DNA of 64,000 nucleotides from Dicyema japonicum (GCA_011109175.1 RDEW01000003.1:1170440-1234439), one strand, 5' to 3'; shown: positions 35,001 through 46,702, counted from the stretch's first letter. The notes: generated by a model from the letters alone, not told the origin. Numbers and translations: made by a program.

Positions 35001-37353
35001 TTTCTGTCCAAGAAACTGTCAGTAGTCCCACCATTTCATTGATTAAAGCGACTTTTTTCTGAAATTCATATAACGTGATTATTTCGTTCAAGACTTCCTT
35101 CGTTATGTCCTTAGAGAAGGATGAGGAGAACATGATGAATCCATTTTGTGATATCTGCAATTGACTATTTAAATTCACGTAAAATCCTTCAGCAATTTGA
35201 CCATCAAATGTTTTAATTTTATAGGGAAATTTTATGTACAACTCGTCCAAATCGTTTGCTATATCCAATTCACGTAAAGTCGCTAAAATTTAAAATTTTT
35301 GCCAAACTCGGAGCATTTTCCTTGAAACAAATGATGGAACCCAAGTAGCATCGCTCAGAATGACTCTTTCTACTGATTTTCTCTAAATAACGCTTAATAT
35401 GGTTCTTACCTGTAATGGTAATACATTCGTAACTTCCAAACGTGTTTACACACCTTTTACTATTACCCCGCAAATATTGGGGATGCTCTCACATTCATCA
35501 ATATCTGTTCAGTTAAAATGCCAAAAACCAGCACAGCGGATAAAATTGGTTTCATCATCTTCTATGAGTTTATATCCTTTGCGGCACTCACATTTAAAGC
35601 CTCCACCGTGATCTGTCGTTGTACAGAGTCCTCCGTTATTCCAACCACATGGATCACTCCCACATAAATTGAAATCTAATATTACTCCTATTATTACCCG
35701 TTCGACATGGGGGAGATGAACAAAGTTTATAATCATAGAGCCAACTGTTACCGAAAAATTCGCCACAGCCGATTTTGTTGACGAGACAGGTTCTATTTTT
35801 CTCGCTAAATCTGAACCCGCATTCTGAGCTACATATCCCCCAACTATTCCAGGCTCCTAAAACAGGATTTTCTGTATATCAAAGTTTGATTACCGTGTTC
35901 ACAATTATCTCCATAAAAATCATCATAGCAACGACAAAAAGGAAATTCGCCCGTACATTCGCCCCTGTTGTTGCAAAACGCTGACGTGCACTTAAAAATT
36001 TCTTTAGTTACGCAAAAAAATAACTTCTACACTTGTTTTGTATTTTTTTATAACCGGAATCGCATTTGCATGAAATTTCACCGTGTTTCATACTACACTT
36101 TTCGTTTTTTGAGCAAAAAGTATCGCTGCACTGAACGATCTCTAATTTGAACTAAAAAAATTTACTTTGACAGAATTTGAGGTTTTTATAAACCATTAAC
36201 TGATAGCCGCTAGAACATTCGCAGTTGCTTGAGTTTATGGACTTTTTGCAGTAAGAACCGTTAAAACTATTGTCTTGACTAGTATTTCTGCCATACAGTT
36301 TTTATCTAAATTTAAACAAGCACTAAGGATCACAGTCGCTTTGATTGCATAAAATACATTCATCCTTATTTTTAGACTGAGTTGATTGCAAACTCAGCTT
36401 GATAGAGTTAATAGCTAAATTAGTTAATTAAATGACACGTGTTACCGTCGCATTCAAAATAAACTTTATTTTTCATGTAATTATTCTGTAAATTTACATC
36501 GAACAGATTATATTCAGCAAAGGAGATTTTGAGCTCAAAATAGACTGTTTGGTTGCAGAATCTGAAATTTTCTTCAATTTCTGGAATTTCCGAGTTATTT
36601 ATTTCAAAGTTCAAAAAATAATATTTTTTTGAAATAAAATTCTAAATAATTTTAAATTAACCACATTGTTGTCTTTTTCGTTCATATAGTTTACAAGTTT
36701 TATTTTTCTTAGTAATTTCAGTGACTGATTGCACGTGTACAAGTTCAGAATTGGGTGAAAAAATGGTTTGTTAAAATCAATGAAGTTAAACGAGAACGCA
36801 CTCATATTTCCAATAATATTGAAATTCTGCTCCTCATTAAAATTTTTTGAGTGGGGGATGATCCTAAAGTCATCAATTCTCAGATCAAATCCCGCTGAAA
36901 ATTAAAAATGAATTTACAAGGACACGATGGGTTTGTGTGCTTTTTAGTCACATTGATAGTAATTTTTGTGGATAAAATCGAATCGTATAATCTACAGTCG
37001 ACAAAGTTGGACAAGTCGTATATACATACATCTGGATGTTTGTCCAGGTCAAGTCTGAATTTGAGTACAGTCTCCTGAAGTATATTTAAGAAATTCGATT
37101 TACTTGCTTTAATTGTAGCCTTTCCTTCAAAATTACTCTTCCGTTGGGGTTCAGCGTGCACTCAATCTAAATAATCCATCATTTGATCTTACAAGTGTTT
37201 TGTCATTCGGTGGAACGTTATTATTTAACAAAATCATGTCGTTTTCTCCGATAAACAGATTTCCGTTGTAGTTTATTCTCACTAATATTTTTATAACTGC
37301 CAACTTTTTATATCCAAAGATAGGACAAGGCTGATGAGAAAAAACAGCTTCAT
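29092..37353 (-). CDS. Large membrane adhesion protein: EGF, TSP1, NIDO, AMOP and VWD-like modules
   Basis: ATG at 37,353 opens a signal peptide ([13 protein letters not shown]). Dozens of introns, mostly 20-31 nt, separate small exons. Order: unidentified extracellular region (to about 36,350); three EGF-like modules; a TSP1 repeat ('[12 protein letters not shown]', about 35,840); two EGF modules; a nidogen-like domain (about 35,300-34,650); an AMOP-like region ending 'TCCYKISDG' (34,260); a VWD-like region with 'FFDGTVVTF' (about 34,010); roughly fifteen more EGF modules, many calcium-binding ('[10 protein letters not shown]', 'DINEC'), each preceded by a phase-1 intron; a second TSP1 repeat ('[13 protein letters not shown]', about 29,930); a juxtamembrane region; one membrane helix (about 29,175-29,110); and a tail of about eight residues. 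NIDO-AMOP-VWD-EGF architecture is that of MUC4, SUSD2 and insect Mesh, cell-surface adhesion or barrier proteins. One frame break needs checking (run of four C at 35,466-35,469). Boundaries of several exons are approximate. Confidence 0.88.
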
Positions 37354-37359
37354 TCGATT

Positions 37360-38265
37360 CTTTCAGCAAAAATTTATTTTATATAGTAAATTCAGATTAA
37401 ATCGATAGATTTGAATCTAATGCCCAGTTACAAATACATTATCACGAAATCACCTAAAGCTTTACTTGATGATTGATTCGCTAATGATTTTTATTCATTA
37501 ATTGATAACCTTGAATATGCTGGGATTGAGTGACGTCGTTATCTGTGATTCACAGGATTGTCTCAGGGACTCACATGCAAGTAAAAAAAAGAACAAGAAA
37601 TCACGAAAGCCTTCAATGTCTTGGATTGATGCCTTGGATTAATCACCATAACTGTTTTTTTCGTAAAGTAAGTGTGAGTTCTGCCTAGCTGAGATGAGTA
37701 ATGGAAACATTATTACTTCCTCACGGAAAGGCTGAACAATGTGCTGGAAGAGGTTAACAGATAATTAACTTCTAATTAAGGTATATCCAAGTCCCACGGT
37801 TGGAGTGAGGCCCATCTTATTAAAGCATCTTGTCTATCCATATCCGCTATTGTGAGACTCTCCATCGCATGAATAGGGAGGGAAGTGTGTGAGGGCAGCT
37901 ATTCTACCTGACAACCCTCTCTACGAAGCCATGACCAAATACCTTAAAAACATCCGAGGTACGAGATAACTATTTGTCCCTTCTGGAGAGCCAGCCAGGA
38001 TTCTCGTTCACATCGGATAGGACCTCCCCATATCGGTCTGTGGTAACTTTCTTTGTTTTTAACCCGAACCGTCAAATTGAATCCGCTTTTATTGTTATTT
38101 TGTTTAATGAACCCACTGATCTCTTGATATTCGTTATTAAATTATTCCAAAGACTAAGAGTAAAATTAAGCTAACAAATTCATTGATACTGACGCGTTCC
38201 AGCTGAACCCCTACCTAAACACAGTGATCCAGTGGACGTTCTAGAAGCTTATGTCGATCCAGAAC
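37360..38265. other. Upstream of the adhesion gene, no gene seen
   Basis: AT-rich; a LINE-like fragment may lie at 37,960-38,120. No coding frame recognised. Confidence 0.4.
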
Positions 38266-38269
38266 ACGT

Positions 38270-38420
38270 TGCCGAGTAGCGAAATTGCCTCCCTGGGAAT
38301 GAATAGATTGATCTTTTTGAATGCCGGACATGAATTGGGAGTCTCCCGAGTAGGTGGATCCACTAGTGGGAAAGAAGAGAATCTTCAATGATCAAGTAGA
38401 CACATGGCGCCATGCGACAA
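38270..38420 (+). repeat. Dispersed repeat family B
   Basis: Clearest copy: 'ttgaatgccggacatgaatt', then 'gagtaggtggatccactag' and 'agacacatggcgcc'. Confidence 0.65.
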
Positions 38421-38469
38421 GTTCCAAATTTCCTCTGATATTCGTCGATGTGTGAATTTCAAAGCATTT

Positions 38470-38745
38470 ATAAAGATAACTTTAGAGATCTGCGGCCACC
38501 GGAGCAGAATTGGCCAAAATTCAGAAGTACTCAGCCATTGGAGACTGATGGCGATTCACACCAGTGGCCATAGAAACGTCTGGAGCAGTAGGATCCCTCA
38601 CTGCGGCCTTTCTGAAAGAAATATGAGGGAAACTAGCGAGCAGAAAAAAAGAACTTCGAGAATTTTTCTGGCTAAGACACCAAATCGGGATTGCCGTATT
38701 ACGTGGAAACGCATACGCAATCCTATCTGCAAGAGCTTAATTATT
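38470..38745 (+). pseudogene. RPD-type retroelement C-terminal fragment
   Basis: Reads 'AELAKIQKYSAIGD', 'RFTPVAIETSGAVGS' and 'IGIAVLRGNAYAI' with one or two stops. Closely related to the minus-strand copy at 53,870-54,120. Confidence 0.7.
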
Positions 38746-38749
38746 TAAA

Positions 38750-39225
38750 TCTTTTTTATTAATAAATTGTTTTCCATAAAAAAAACTTTAACAATTTTTT
38801 AAAGTTTTTCCATTTAAATATTGATATCGTCAATGTTCTTTTAAAAGAATAATTGGTCTTCCAATCATTTACCCTTACTGTTCTCCTCATGGAAATCGTT
38901 GAGACCTCATAACAATGGTGTCAGCTTTACATGATGGTAGATACATATATCTCTTTAGAGACTTAAGTCCTCGAGCTCTCTCAACATCGCTGTCGTCTTT
39001 ACTCGGATTTCAATGGTAAAACTTTTTTTTTTAATTTTTAAAATAATTTGAGATAACATCATGCAACGTTAAGTGGACAATCATAATTGACATTAAGAAC
39101 CGAAGACACTTGTATGAGTACATTGATTCCATTCGGTTTTAAAAGATAAGCCTTTGATATAAAATGTCTTGACTAAATATTTTCTCCAGATTTAGCATGT
39201 TAGTTGGCGGGTTTATAGGAAACGA
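38750..39225. other. No gene seen
   Basis: AT-rich spacer between retroelement fragments. Confidence 0.5.
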
Positions 39226-39229
39226 AATT

Positions 39230-39600
39230 TATTATCAGCCAAGTTTAAAGTATTTATGCGCATCCAACATCTTCTTAAACAGGGGAGATGGGTAGAAACC
39301 AGATGGGATGTCATAATTTCCATACTCCCACAGGAAATCACTTGTGTGGACACCTTTTCTGGGACTTGGTCGCTACCGTCGACGCACTCACCTGAAGACG
39401 CAGCAGACAAATTGGAGTACGGGAACATCTGAAAATCGGATCCATCCAGGAGAACTATTATTTCGTACGTATAGCAAAAAAGACTTCCGGAGTCATGGGA
39501 GATGAAACGCCTTTGTCTCTAAGATCGAGCGAAAGAACGCTTCGTAGATAAGCAAACCACGCGACGGACTTTGACTTTAACAGAGGCTCTAAATGTCGGT
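39230..39600 (+). pseudogene. RPD-type retroelement C-terminal fragment
   Basis: Reads '…RWD', 'EITCVDTFSGTWSLPS' and, after frame breaks, 'VRIAKKTSGVMG', equivalent to the WD.TC.DT and ETSG blocks of other copies. Open frames on the opposite strand here are shadows. Confidence 0.55.
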
Positions 39601-39699
39601 AATCATAAGGAATGCTCACACAATCTTGGCATTTTAACTTGTCTTTCTTTTTTACGGAAAATAAATAATTTATTTCAAAAAACAATCAACTGATAGTCA

Positions 39700-39850
39700 T
39701 ACAGTAGCCGCCTTTACTGCGTGGATGTTCTCTCTATGGCGATCGAGATTCTTTCTAATAGTCAGCAGCGGTCATGGAGACTCCTGTGCGTGTAGAACTC
39801 CGATTCTCAGACGACCCTGGAACTGAGAAATGGAAAAGTAACTAGCTCTC
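39700..39850 (-). pseudogene. RPD-type retroelement 3' tail
   Basis: Aligns by eye, in reverse, with 16,353-16,500 ('agtcagcagcggtcatggagactcc' and 'gccgcctttactgcgtgga'). Confidence 0.6.
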
Positions 39851-39859
39851 TATTAACTT

Positions 39860-41490
39860 GATGCAAAATCGATATCGATGACTATTAGCTAAGATCCCAA
39901 AGCAAATCATATTTACTCCTTATGCGGGATAGATGAGTTGGTAGAAGACCACAGTAAAATTCAGTTAACGTCCTTAAATTTTCAGAACATAGAACTGAGA
40001 AGAAAACCAGATAATTCACAAATCTAGTTAAAAGGAAACGAATTTAATTTTCTTAGAAAATTTTTGCTTTCGCACATGATGAGTCAAATAATTTGGTTGT
40101 CCTATGCCTTTGAACGTGTGGTACTTGGATGATTGCACTATGAGCGGCCAACTGGACAATGTGTCGGAGAATATCTCAACTGGAAAATATCAGTCTATCT
40201 CTGAACGACTCAAATGTGAGGTCACTTGAACTGGAATCTGATACTTTATACGTTTAGAGAGATCATTCATAAGGCCTTTGAGACCTCAGGACCCCTTCTA
40301 GAAGTACCTTGATGCTCCCTTTTAAATCTGCAGACACAAAAGAAGGCACTGCCAGATGGCAGTTGGGTCGCTGGCGAAATATTCAAGGAGAGTTTGGGAG
40401 ATGTTGGAAACTGGGATCACCTAATTATTGAGTTTAAAATTTCTTGGTGGTTTTGGTGTTTAAACAAATAAAAATAAAGGAGGACATTTCGTTACCCCTT
40501 ACATTTGAAACCTTTGGAATTTTTTAAGCTGATAAAATAGTCGAGCATCACAACCATCCGTATCCGCCAGGAACCCCTTTCACTAAAGTAGGAAAAAGAA
40601 TGCTTCTTTTTTGGATGTTAACCAGACACTGGTCATCTCCTTAGTCGGTGGATCGTATGAACCACTGTTTCTATTCGTCGGGGCTATGACCACTTTTTAG
40701 ACAGTAGGAGATCACATTTAAAAAGTCGGCTACTATGCTTTTGTCGCATTGACCAACAGGTATAGGATCAACATGAATTCATCCTGTAACCACTGGATTA
40801 TTGACATGTTAATCTGTCACCTTGCTTCGATGATTACTGACCATTTTCAATATTTTGAGCGATATGTAGACTTTTGTATAGTTTAACATAAATATCTCAG
40901 AAATTTAAGAGGGAAATCCCCATTTAAGGTCTTTCTCATTTTTGTTATCTTAAGATGTCTTCAGTTTGCGAAATACGTTATTTTTGGTAGCGTCAGAGTC
41001 CAATCATCCTCACCCCATAGGAATAACGTTTTCGGTGTCCCTTCCTTCTTATGGTCTTTATTTGAATTCTCGAAGAGTAGGGACCTCTCTATGTAGTTCT
41101 TCTTCAATCTACTTGAAATGGGAATCCTCTAGCATTTGTTGGTGGAAAGTATCCCATATTTGTATTATATACAGGATTTTCAAGACTAAGTGAGGAATGC
41201 GTCAAATCAATCCGAGAAATGTTTACATCTAAGCTAGAATCGATCACATTTACTCGCCACGTGACCACGTAGCTCTATATATTTTATATCTCACAGTTAT
41301 CCCTAATTTTGTGTATTTTGCTCGGTGAATCTTAAAAATGAAAATAGACAGGTTATCAAAAACTAACTCATACTTTGATCTTTAAGATCAAGAAACATCA
41401 ATGTTTGCTGTGAAATGAATAAAACAGGAATGACTTTTTTACAAAATTCCAACTAACCAACTAATTCCGAAATTTTTATGGAAAGCATAA
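39860..41490. other. Repeat-derived, no supported gene
   Basis: A LINE 3' end occurs at 40,370-40,440 (+) (…aactgggatcacctaatt). A 75-codon frame at 40,966-41,193 is unrecognised. Otherwise no signal. Confidence 0.4.
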
Positions 41491-41499
41491 GTGAAGGAT

Positions 41500-41765
41500 T
41501 TGATTTTTCAATTCATTACAAAAAATAAAATTGCTGAAAGATTCTCGACTAATGGAAATAAACTGAAATTCCCTTTCCATATTCCCCCATGCTGAACCCG
41601 ATAGAAAACAGGTTTTCAAAATGGAAAACTAGTAAAGGATTTAAAAAAAAAGGAAAATATTTGACTGTCAATTGAAGATGGTCTCCAAGTAATTGGAAGT
41701 GTTGCCTGTGAATCGTTTTATATGAAAATGATTAATGAAATCAGTAAATTAATTTCTTAAAATTA
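41500..41765 (+). pseudogene. DDE-type transposase C-terminal fragment
   Basis: Near 41,570-41,640 the frame reads 'FPYSPMLNPIENRFSKWK', matching the last catalytic block (PxYSPxLNPIE) of Tc1/mariner- and IS630-like DDE transposases. Stops follow within about 20 codons. Confidence 0.6.
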
Positions 41766-42089
41766 TGGTTTTCGTTTTTTGAAAATCTCTAGGATTGATG
41801 TGATGAATTCTCACGGAGATGTGAAAGTGTTTTCACTGAAACTTGAACACCCTATGAGCATACTATCCAAGGTCTAGTGCCATTCTATATTAGCAATATT
41901 GGTGCTGAGTACTTTATGCTGACTCACTAGCAAACTAGTCGTATTTGTGAGTATCGGAGTAATTTTCATTAAAAAGTCAATCTAAGATTTCAAAGTTTTT
42001 TATCGAAATGAAAAGATTTACGATTAGAAAATGCGGTTATTTTGAAAAGTTGACAAAATCGTTTATTTGTACAATATTTTTATTTATTT

Positions 42090-42370
42090 TATTTATTTAC
42101 CCAAGACCACGGTAAAACCAAACTAATTATCACGTGATCCCGATGCATTCTAACAGAGACCTCATCTTTTCCCGGTGTTCTTCCTTAGTGCCCGCGCATA
42201 AACGGATGCCTGAGTTTTCAGGGCCACCTTCCCGTGATCTGGAGTCTAGTCTCATAAGGGCTTCCAGAGGCGTAGGTCCGGTTCGGTGATCTTCACAAAT
42301 CTAACGCTCCGTTAATCTATAAGCCCTCTTTTGCATTTCCTCAATTTTCATCATATAACAAAAAACATTT
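42090..42370 (-). mobile_element. LINE 3' end
   Basis: Minus strand encodes '…AGTKEEHREKMRSLLECI' with a stop-like end GGGATCACGTGATAATTAG and a TAAA-rich tail; homologous to 1,610-1,800. Confidence 0.7.
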
Positions 42371-42374
42371 GGTT

Positions 42375-42780
42375 TTTTTTTAATTTAAATTCTTTTATTT
42401 AAAAATTTATTACTAAAAATAAAAATTTACAAATAATTTGGTTTTTTATAATTTAATTTTCATTTGAAACGTCTGGCATGTTTGTTCGCAACATGTCAAA
42501 GTTTGTGTAACCGTGGACTCTAGTGTTACTATGGCATGATGACTCTTCCAGAAGCTTTGTTTTCGATGAAGAGTTCACTTGCAATTTCAAACCAGTTTGT
42601 GTCAGTGGCATTTGGTTATTGTAAGAACTTCCAATTGTGTGAATAAATGAGAAATAATTAACAAAAAGGGATGGGACAAAAATTAGCCGACAGTTAATTC
42701 CTATAGGAGGAAGAAATATAATCTAGTCCAGACAGAAGAGGCATAGTTCTCTGCCGTTGACGAAAGCCCCCAGTTACTGA
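42375..42780. other. No gene seen
   Basis: AT-rich sequence without recognisable frames. Confidence 0.5.
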
Positions 42781-42787
42781 GTATAAG

Positions 42788-43230
42788 TTGATTTTACTTA
42801 CTTTTAGAGCTGTAAAAATCCGAAACCTTCACACAAAAAAACTATTAAAAATATTGAGTAGAGGTAAATTGAAGAAATCAAAAATTTTAATCAAAGATAT
42901 GTGTGAAGAGATCGTAAACCTGCAGTGGGTATGTGGATTCGAATCCCATACTGGAGTCAGTTGGCCTGAATTGGGTAAGCCAATAGTATGTGACACCACG
43001 TGTCAACCCCATGTCTTCAAGGAATTTAGTACAGGCACTATCTGCTGTGGCTATCAAGACGTTGCATCAAAGGACAGACGCTCCTACATATGTATTTGGT
43101 TCTGTGCAGAACTCGTAGTTATCTTCTGGTCGTCAAGAAGACTCTTGATTCTATACGACAAAAATTATTAGAATTTACAACGGCCGGTTGGCTGGACAGA
43201 TTGGTAAAAAGAATTGGAGATTGTCGTAGA
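42788..43230 (+). pseudogene. Possible retroelement C-terminal fragment
   Basis: A 127-codon frame contains 'GKPIVCDTTCQPHVF', resembling the GK.LVWD.TC.DT block of the RPD-type elements, and continues after the stop with 'WLDRLVKRIGDCRRL'. The knuckle and RPD motifs are missing. Confidence 0.4.
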
Positions 43231-43344
43231 TTGGCCACAAAATGAAAAAGGCTACCAATAATTTTTAAAAGTAATATTTGTAGGATTTAATATATATTTA
43301 AAAAATATTTTTTTATTAAAATAAAAAACGATTAACCGATGGTT

Positions 43345-43452
43345 GTTCAGTAGCCACCCTGACTACGTGGATATTCCCTGTCAGCATCCAAAGCATCGTA
43401 GATACGTGGAACCCTAAGTTGAAATGTACAGCAGAGAGATTTGAACGATCAA
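43345..43452 (-). repeat. Retroelement tail joined to a SINE fragment
   Basis: 43,345-43,375 matches the reversed RPD-type 3' tail; 43,385-43,452 matches the SINE ('ccaaagcatcgtagatacgt'). Confidence 0.55.
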
Positions 43453-43454
43453 AT

Positions 43455-43990
43455 ATTTCTCCGGCAAATATGACATTGGGTCATCCCAAAAAAGTAATAG
43501 TACACCGATTGAACAATCATTCCTAAATATTTTGCTAAATAAAATTTTCGTTATCTTGGACCAATCCCTTGGATTAATTACCACGACCGCCTAAACTGAA
43601 GAGTAACTATTTCTCTGCGGAAAAGTGATAATAAAAAATACTAGAGACACTACAAAGTCAGTCAATGTTGAATAATATTTTTTGAGTACCTTTATAATTG
43701 TCAATTTGATTCTTCTTATTTGTGGAGATAAATAAATGCAGTACTATTTTAAAAACTCAAAGAATCACAAATATCACTCATCAACTGTTTTCGCATCCTT
43801 GGGGAAGTCAAACCGGATGATAACGGCGTGAATTTCAGTCAGCATAGATCGCCTATACGGTAAATTGGAAGTAAGGAAATGGAAGACGCGCTAAAATACC
43901 ATAGATAAGAGTAATGCTAGTGATTAGTGAGTCAAGTTAATCTGATAGGCGCAATCATCCGCTGTTTCCACCGATTCAGCTACAACTAAT
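43455..43990. other. No gene seen
   Basis: Region downstream of the lectin gene. No frame of interest. Confidence 0.5.
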
Positions 43991-43997
43991 AAATCAT

Positions 43998-44499
43998 TCA
44001 CTCGATATAACCATCGACTTCACATAAAAATCCCTTCTTGCGATCACAACTTAAATCATTCCATTTCCCTTTACTAGTCCTCATAACAACACAGTCTTCT
44101 TCCCCGAGATTGTTCGGCTCTCTCTTATCCCAATTAAAGTATTTCTACGTTGTACATTGATTTACCTGTTCTCTCCCCTTGGAATCCAAGAATTTTCCTT
44201 CTTCTCCGATATCGTTGGGGGCAAGCCAAATATCCTGCTTATTCGGCTTATAAATTGTCTCTACAAAGTCTGTACTGCAAAGTATACCGAAAATATATTT
44301 ATTAGTTTCCGCATTGTGAACATCGGCTATGTCTCCGCCAATTTTTTTACAGAACTTTTTGGCATTCTCGTAATTTTGCTGATCTTTGATGTATGTATAG
44401 CATTTCCCCTTAAAACAGTCTAAATTTCACCTCAAAACAACTTTTTGACGAAATTACTGTCGAAGCTAGTAAAACCGACAATGCTACAAGGTTGAACAT
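43998..44499 (-). CDS. Secreted C-type lectin-domain protein
   Basis: ATG at 44,499-44,497, TGA at 44,000-43,998; introns at 44,409-44,430 (22 nt) and 44,145-44,165 (21 nt). The spliced frame is 152 codons. Residues 1-18 (MFNLVALSVLLASTVISS) are a signal peptide; the rest is one C-type lectin fold, starting 'CFEGKCY' and ending 'FLCEVDG'. Six cysteines are in the expected places. Calcium and sugar ligands are present: EPN at 113-115 and WND at 132-134, the combination associated with mannose-type binding in characterised lectins. No membrane segment, so it should be secreted. An upstream in-frame-less ATG at 44,506 is ignored because the second start gives the signal peptide. Sugar specificity is inferred from motif only. 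Confidence 0.93.
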
Positions 44500-44520
44500 C
44501 AATCATGTTTTCACGCCCCC

Positions 44521-44527
44521 TTATATA
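44521..44527 (-). promoter_or_regulatory. TATA-like box of the lectin gene
   Basis: TATATAA on the minus strand 22 nt upstream of the chosen ATG, which would imply a very short or absent 5' leader, or transcription starting before the second ATG. Confidence 0.35.
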
Positions 44528-44714
44528 TGCGAACAACACAGCACGTGTCATTCTAGACCACAACAGTCTCGAATTATATTATAAATAATTAAAAAATACA
44601 AAAGCAATAATATTTTATTTATTAATTTTGAAAATTCCAGCAGCTGTCGTTAATTGTTATACATGCATTAATTATTATTAGCTGCCTTCTGGAGGTCACT
44701 CGTCTCTCCTGGGG

Positions 44715-44870
44715 CGATGAAGACCGTTCATTTGCTAATAGTCGAAACTTGGCATGGGACACTGTGTTCTAACACAATTCGTCAGATCGGCTCGATGATC
44801 CAAAGGGTCACAGTGGATCTATGTGAGACTGGGTACATTCGAGAGCGTATCTCAATAGCACATAGCCCCG
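44715..44870 (+). pseudogene. RPD-type retroelement fragment with internal deletion
   Basis: 'FANSRNLAWDTV' is followed within ten codons by 'IRQIGSMIQRVTVDLCET', blocks that are about 50 codons apart in 13,840-14,790. Confidence 0.65.
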
Positions 44871-45010
44871 GTGGAATGAATAGCTGGATCCTTTTGAATC
44901 CCGGCCAGGCATCTCTCTTCTCCAGAGTATTATTGATCTATTGACACAATCAGAGGGGAGAGAAATTTTCAACCAATTAGCCACATAGCACCATATGGCT
45001 CCACGTGGCT
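44865..45010 (+). repeat. Dispersed repeat family B
   Basis: Directly follows the retroelement fragment: 'ggatccttttgaatcccggc', then 'gccacatagcaccatatggc'. Confidence 0.6.
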
Positions 45011-45344
45011 TATCTGTTGTACGGAATGTCTACTTAGCTTAACATGAGCTAAAGTTATTACTACCTAACTGTCTGATATTTCTTCTGTCTATCTTTCTCG
45101 GAAATCTTGGGGTTCTAAATGAGATGAAAGTCCTTGTCTCCTTACTTATTGTAATCTTGGATGAAGTGATGGATTCTGAAAAGATCTTAAATTTCTCCAT
45201 CAACTTTAACGCCAAATATCCTTAATATTGAGTGAAACGGTAAGAAAGACATACATTCACGAGTTTACAGCTAAAAACAATCGATTTTCTATCAAAGTGT
45301 CAATCAATATTGAATAATATTTTCTCTTATTTATCCTCAGTGTA

Positions 45345-45590
45345 ACGGGTGTTGGACAAGAGGTCTCTAGCCCATAGTTTGAATTCCGTTGCTGTACATG
45401 ATGGTTCCGCACATCTACGATGCTTTGGCTTGACGAGTGACGCTGTCGTCAGTGAACATTCACTGCGTAATCAGATCGTCTATAATGAACATACACCCAA
45501 CAAAATGAAAAAAGACTTAAATAAAGTGTGTCCTGCCTGAGCGGAGCTATAGTTAATATGACTCTGCGTATAAGTGCAGTTTTTTATCCT
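45345..45590 (+). repeat. tRNA-derived SINE, copy 5
   Basis: Same orientation on the plus strand as the minus-strand copy at 28,005-28,335; shares 'ctacgatgctttggc', 'gtgacgctgtcgtcagtgaa' and the 'gcggagctata' end. Confidence 0.75.
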
Positions 45591-45799
45591 CCTATAAATA
45601 CGATCTTTTATAAGATTTCTTAGTCGATTCCGGTTATCGGCTTAACAAAATGTTGAAATCCGAATAAGGAAGATTGATGGTATTTCTATGAATCAATAAT
45701 GTCTTTCGATCGACAGCTTATAAATCTCATTTTAAAGAATCAAAGAACCCAAAAGGTAAATTTTTTATATTTTAGCTAAATTATAAAATGGATCAACGA

Positions 45800-45890
45800 G
45801 AAGTGTTCTGGCTTAGACAAAAGATTGGAATAGCCATACTCCGAGGGAACTTGTTCGCAATCCACGCAGCAGGCTTCCTCAACTGACATT
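45800..45890 (+). pseudogene. RPD-type retroelement 3' tail
   Basis: 'VFWLRQKIGIAILRGNLFAI' ends the frame, equivalent to the ISxAIxRGN block. Confidence 0.6.
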
Positions 45891-45899
45891 TGTTTAATT

Positions 45900-46280
45900 G
45901 TTAAAAAAAATTTTTTGTTTAAAAAAAAGGTAAATTATAAAATTTCGATATTCTGATCATGTTAATAGTAGGTTGGGAATCGATGTAGTTGACGTTCTAT
46001 GCTAGTGGAACTAATCTTCCCATATACGTCTGATGTTCCTTATACGTCATCACTCGACTCACTAAGTTCATGCATAACATAACTTTTTTTTATTAAACCA
46101 AGAAATAGCGATAGTTATGGTGGATTACGTTATTAAAAATCTTGTTGCAAGGCCTGGATTCTTTCGCAGTTTTACCTCCCTTCACCCCCGCCGTTAGCTT
46201 CACAGTATTTTTTGAAAGAATGTGTCATCCACTTTGGTCCTCAGGAAAAAACGAAAGATAATCGATTTTCTTGATAAAAA
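45900..46280. other. No gene seen
   Basis: AT-rich spacer. Confidence 0.5.
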
Positions 46281-46347
46281 TCCGCGTTGGTGGTAAAGAT
46301 TTCGGATTTTCATTTCGAAGACCCGGGTTCGATGTCCGGACGCAGAA
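46281..46347 (+). tRNA. tRNA-Glu(UUC)-like sequence, D-arm shortened
   Basis: Acceptor strands TCCGCGT/ACGCAGA pair at six of seven positions. The anticodon arm (TCGGA-loop-TTCGA, loop TTTTCAT, anticodon TTC) and T-arm (CCGGG/TCCGG, loop TTCGATG) fold well. The D-arm is about five bases short of a normal tRNA-Glu. A T6 run follows immediately (Pol III terminator). Probably a decaying gene copy. Confidence 0.5.
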
Positions 46348-46702
46348 TTTTTTGGGTCCGGATTGCTTTTTCGAGATCCTCTGTTACCTATTTGGAGAAA
46401 GTCTCAATATGGAATATGTACCTTAAGTTTGGTAGGATTCCGTTATTCGGGTGATCCCAAAACCAGGAAATTCGAGGACGGATCAGACATCTCGAAAAGT
46501 CCGGTAGTTTCGGAGGGAACGCGGATTTTTGGAGGAAATTCTCTGGTGGTGTAAATCCCGTGTTTTAAGTCTCTCAATATAAAAGTCAAAAGCCATGAGA
46601 ATTTCACATTATAGAAAGTTTTTTTTAATTTCCTGCAACAAACGATCAGAGGGTTTGAAGGTAGTGTAGAAAATGATAAGTGAAGAACATCACTTTAAAA
46701 AA

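Noticed and set aside
39458-39685. 75-codon minus-strand frame as a gene
   Set aside because: The plus strand carries retroelement blocks (ETSG-like) through the same region, and no splice-compatible neighbours were found.
42930-42960. GGATTCGAATCCCAT as a possible tRNA B box
   Set aside because: No A box, acceptor stem or anticodon arm upstream; it falls inside a retroelement-like reading frame.
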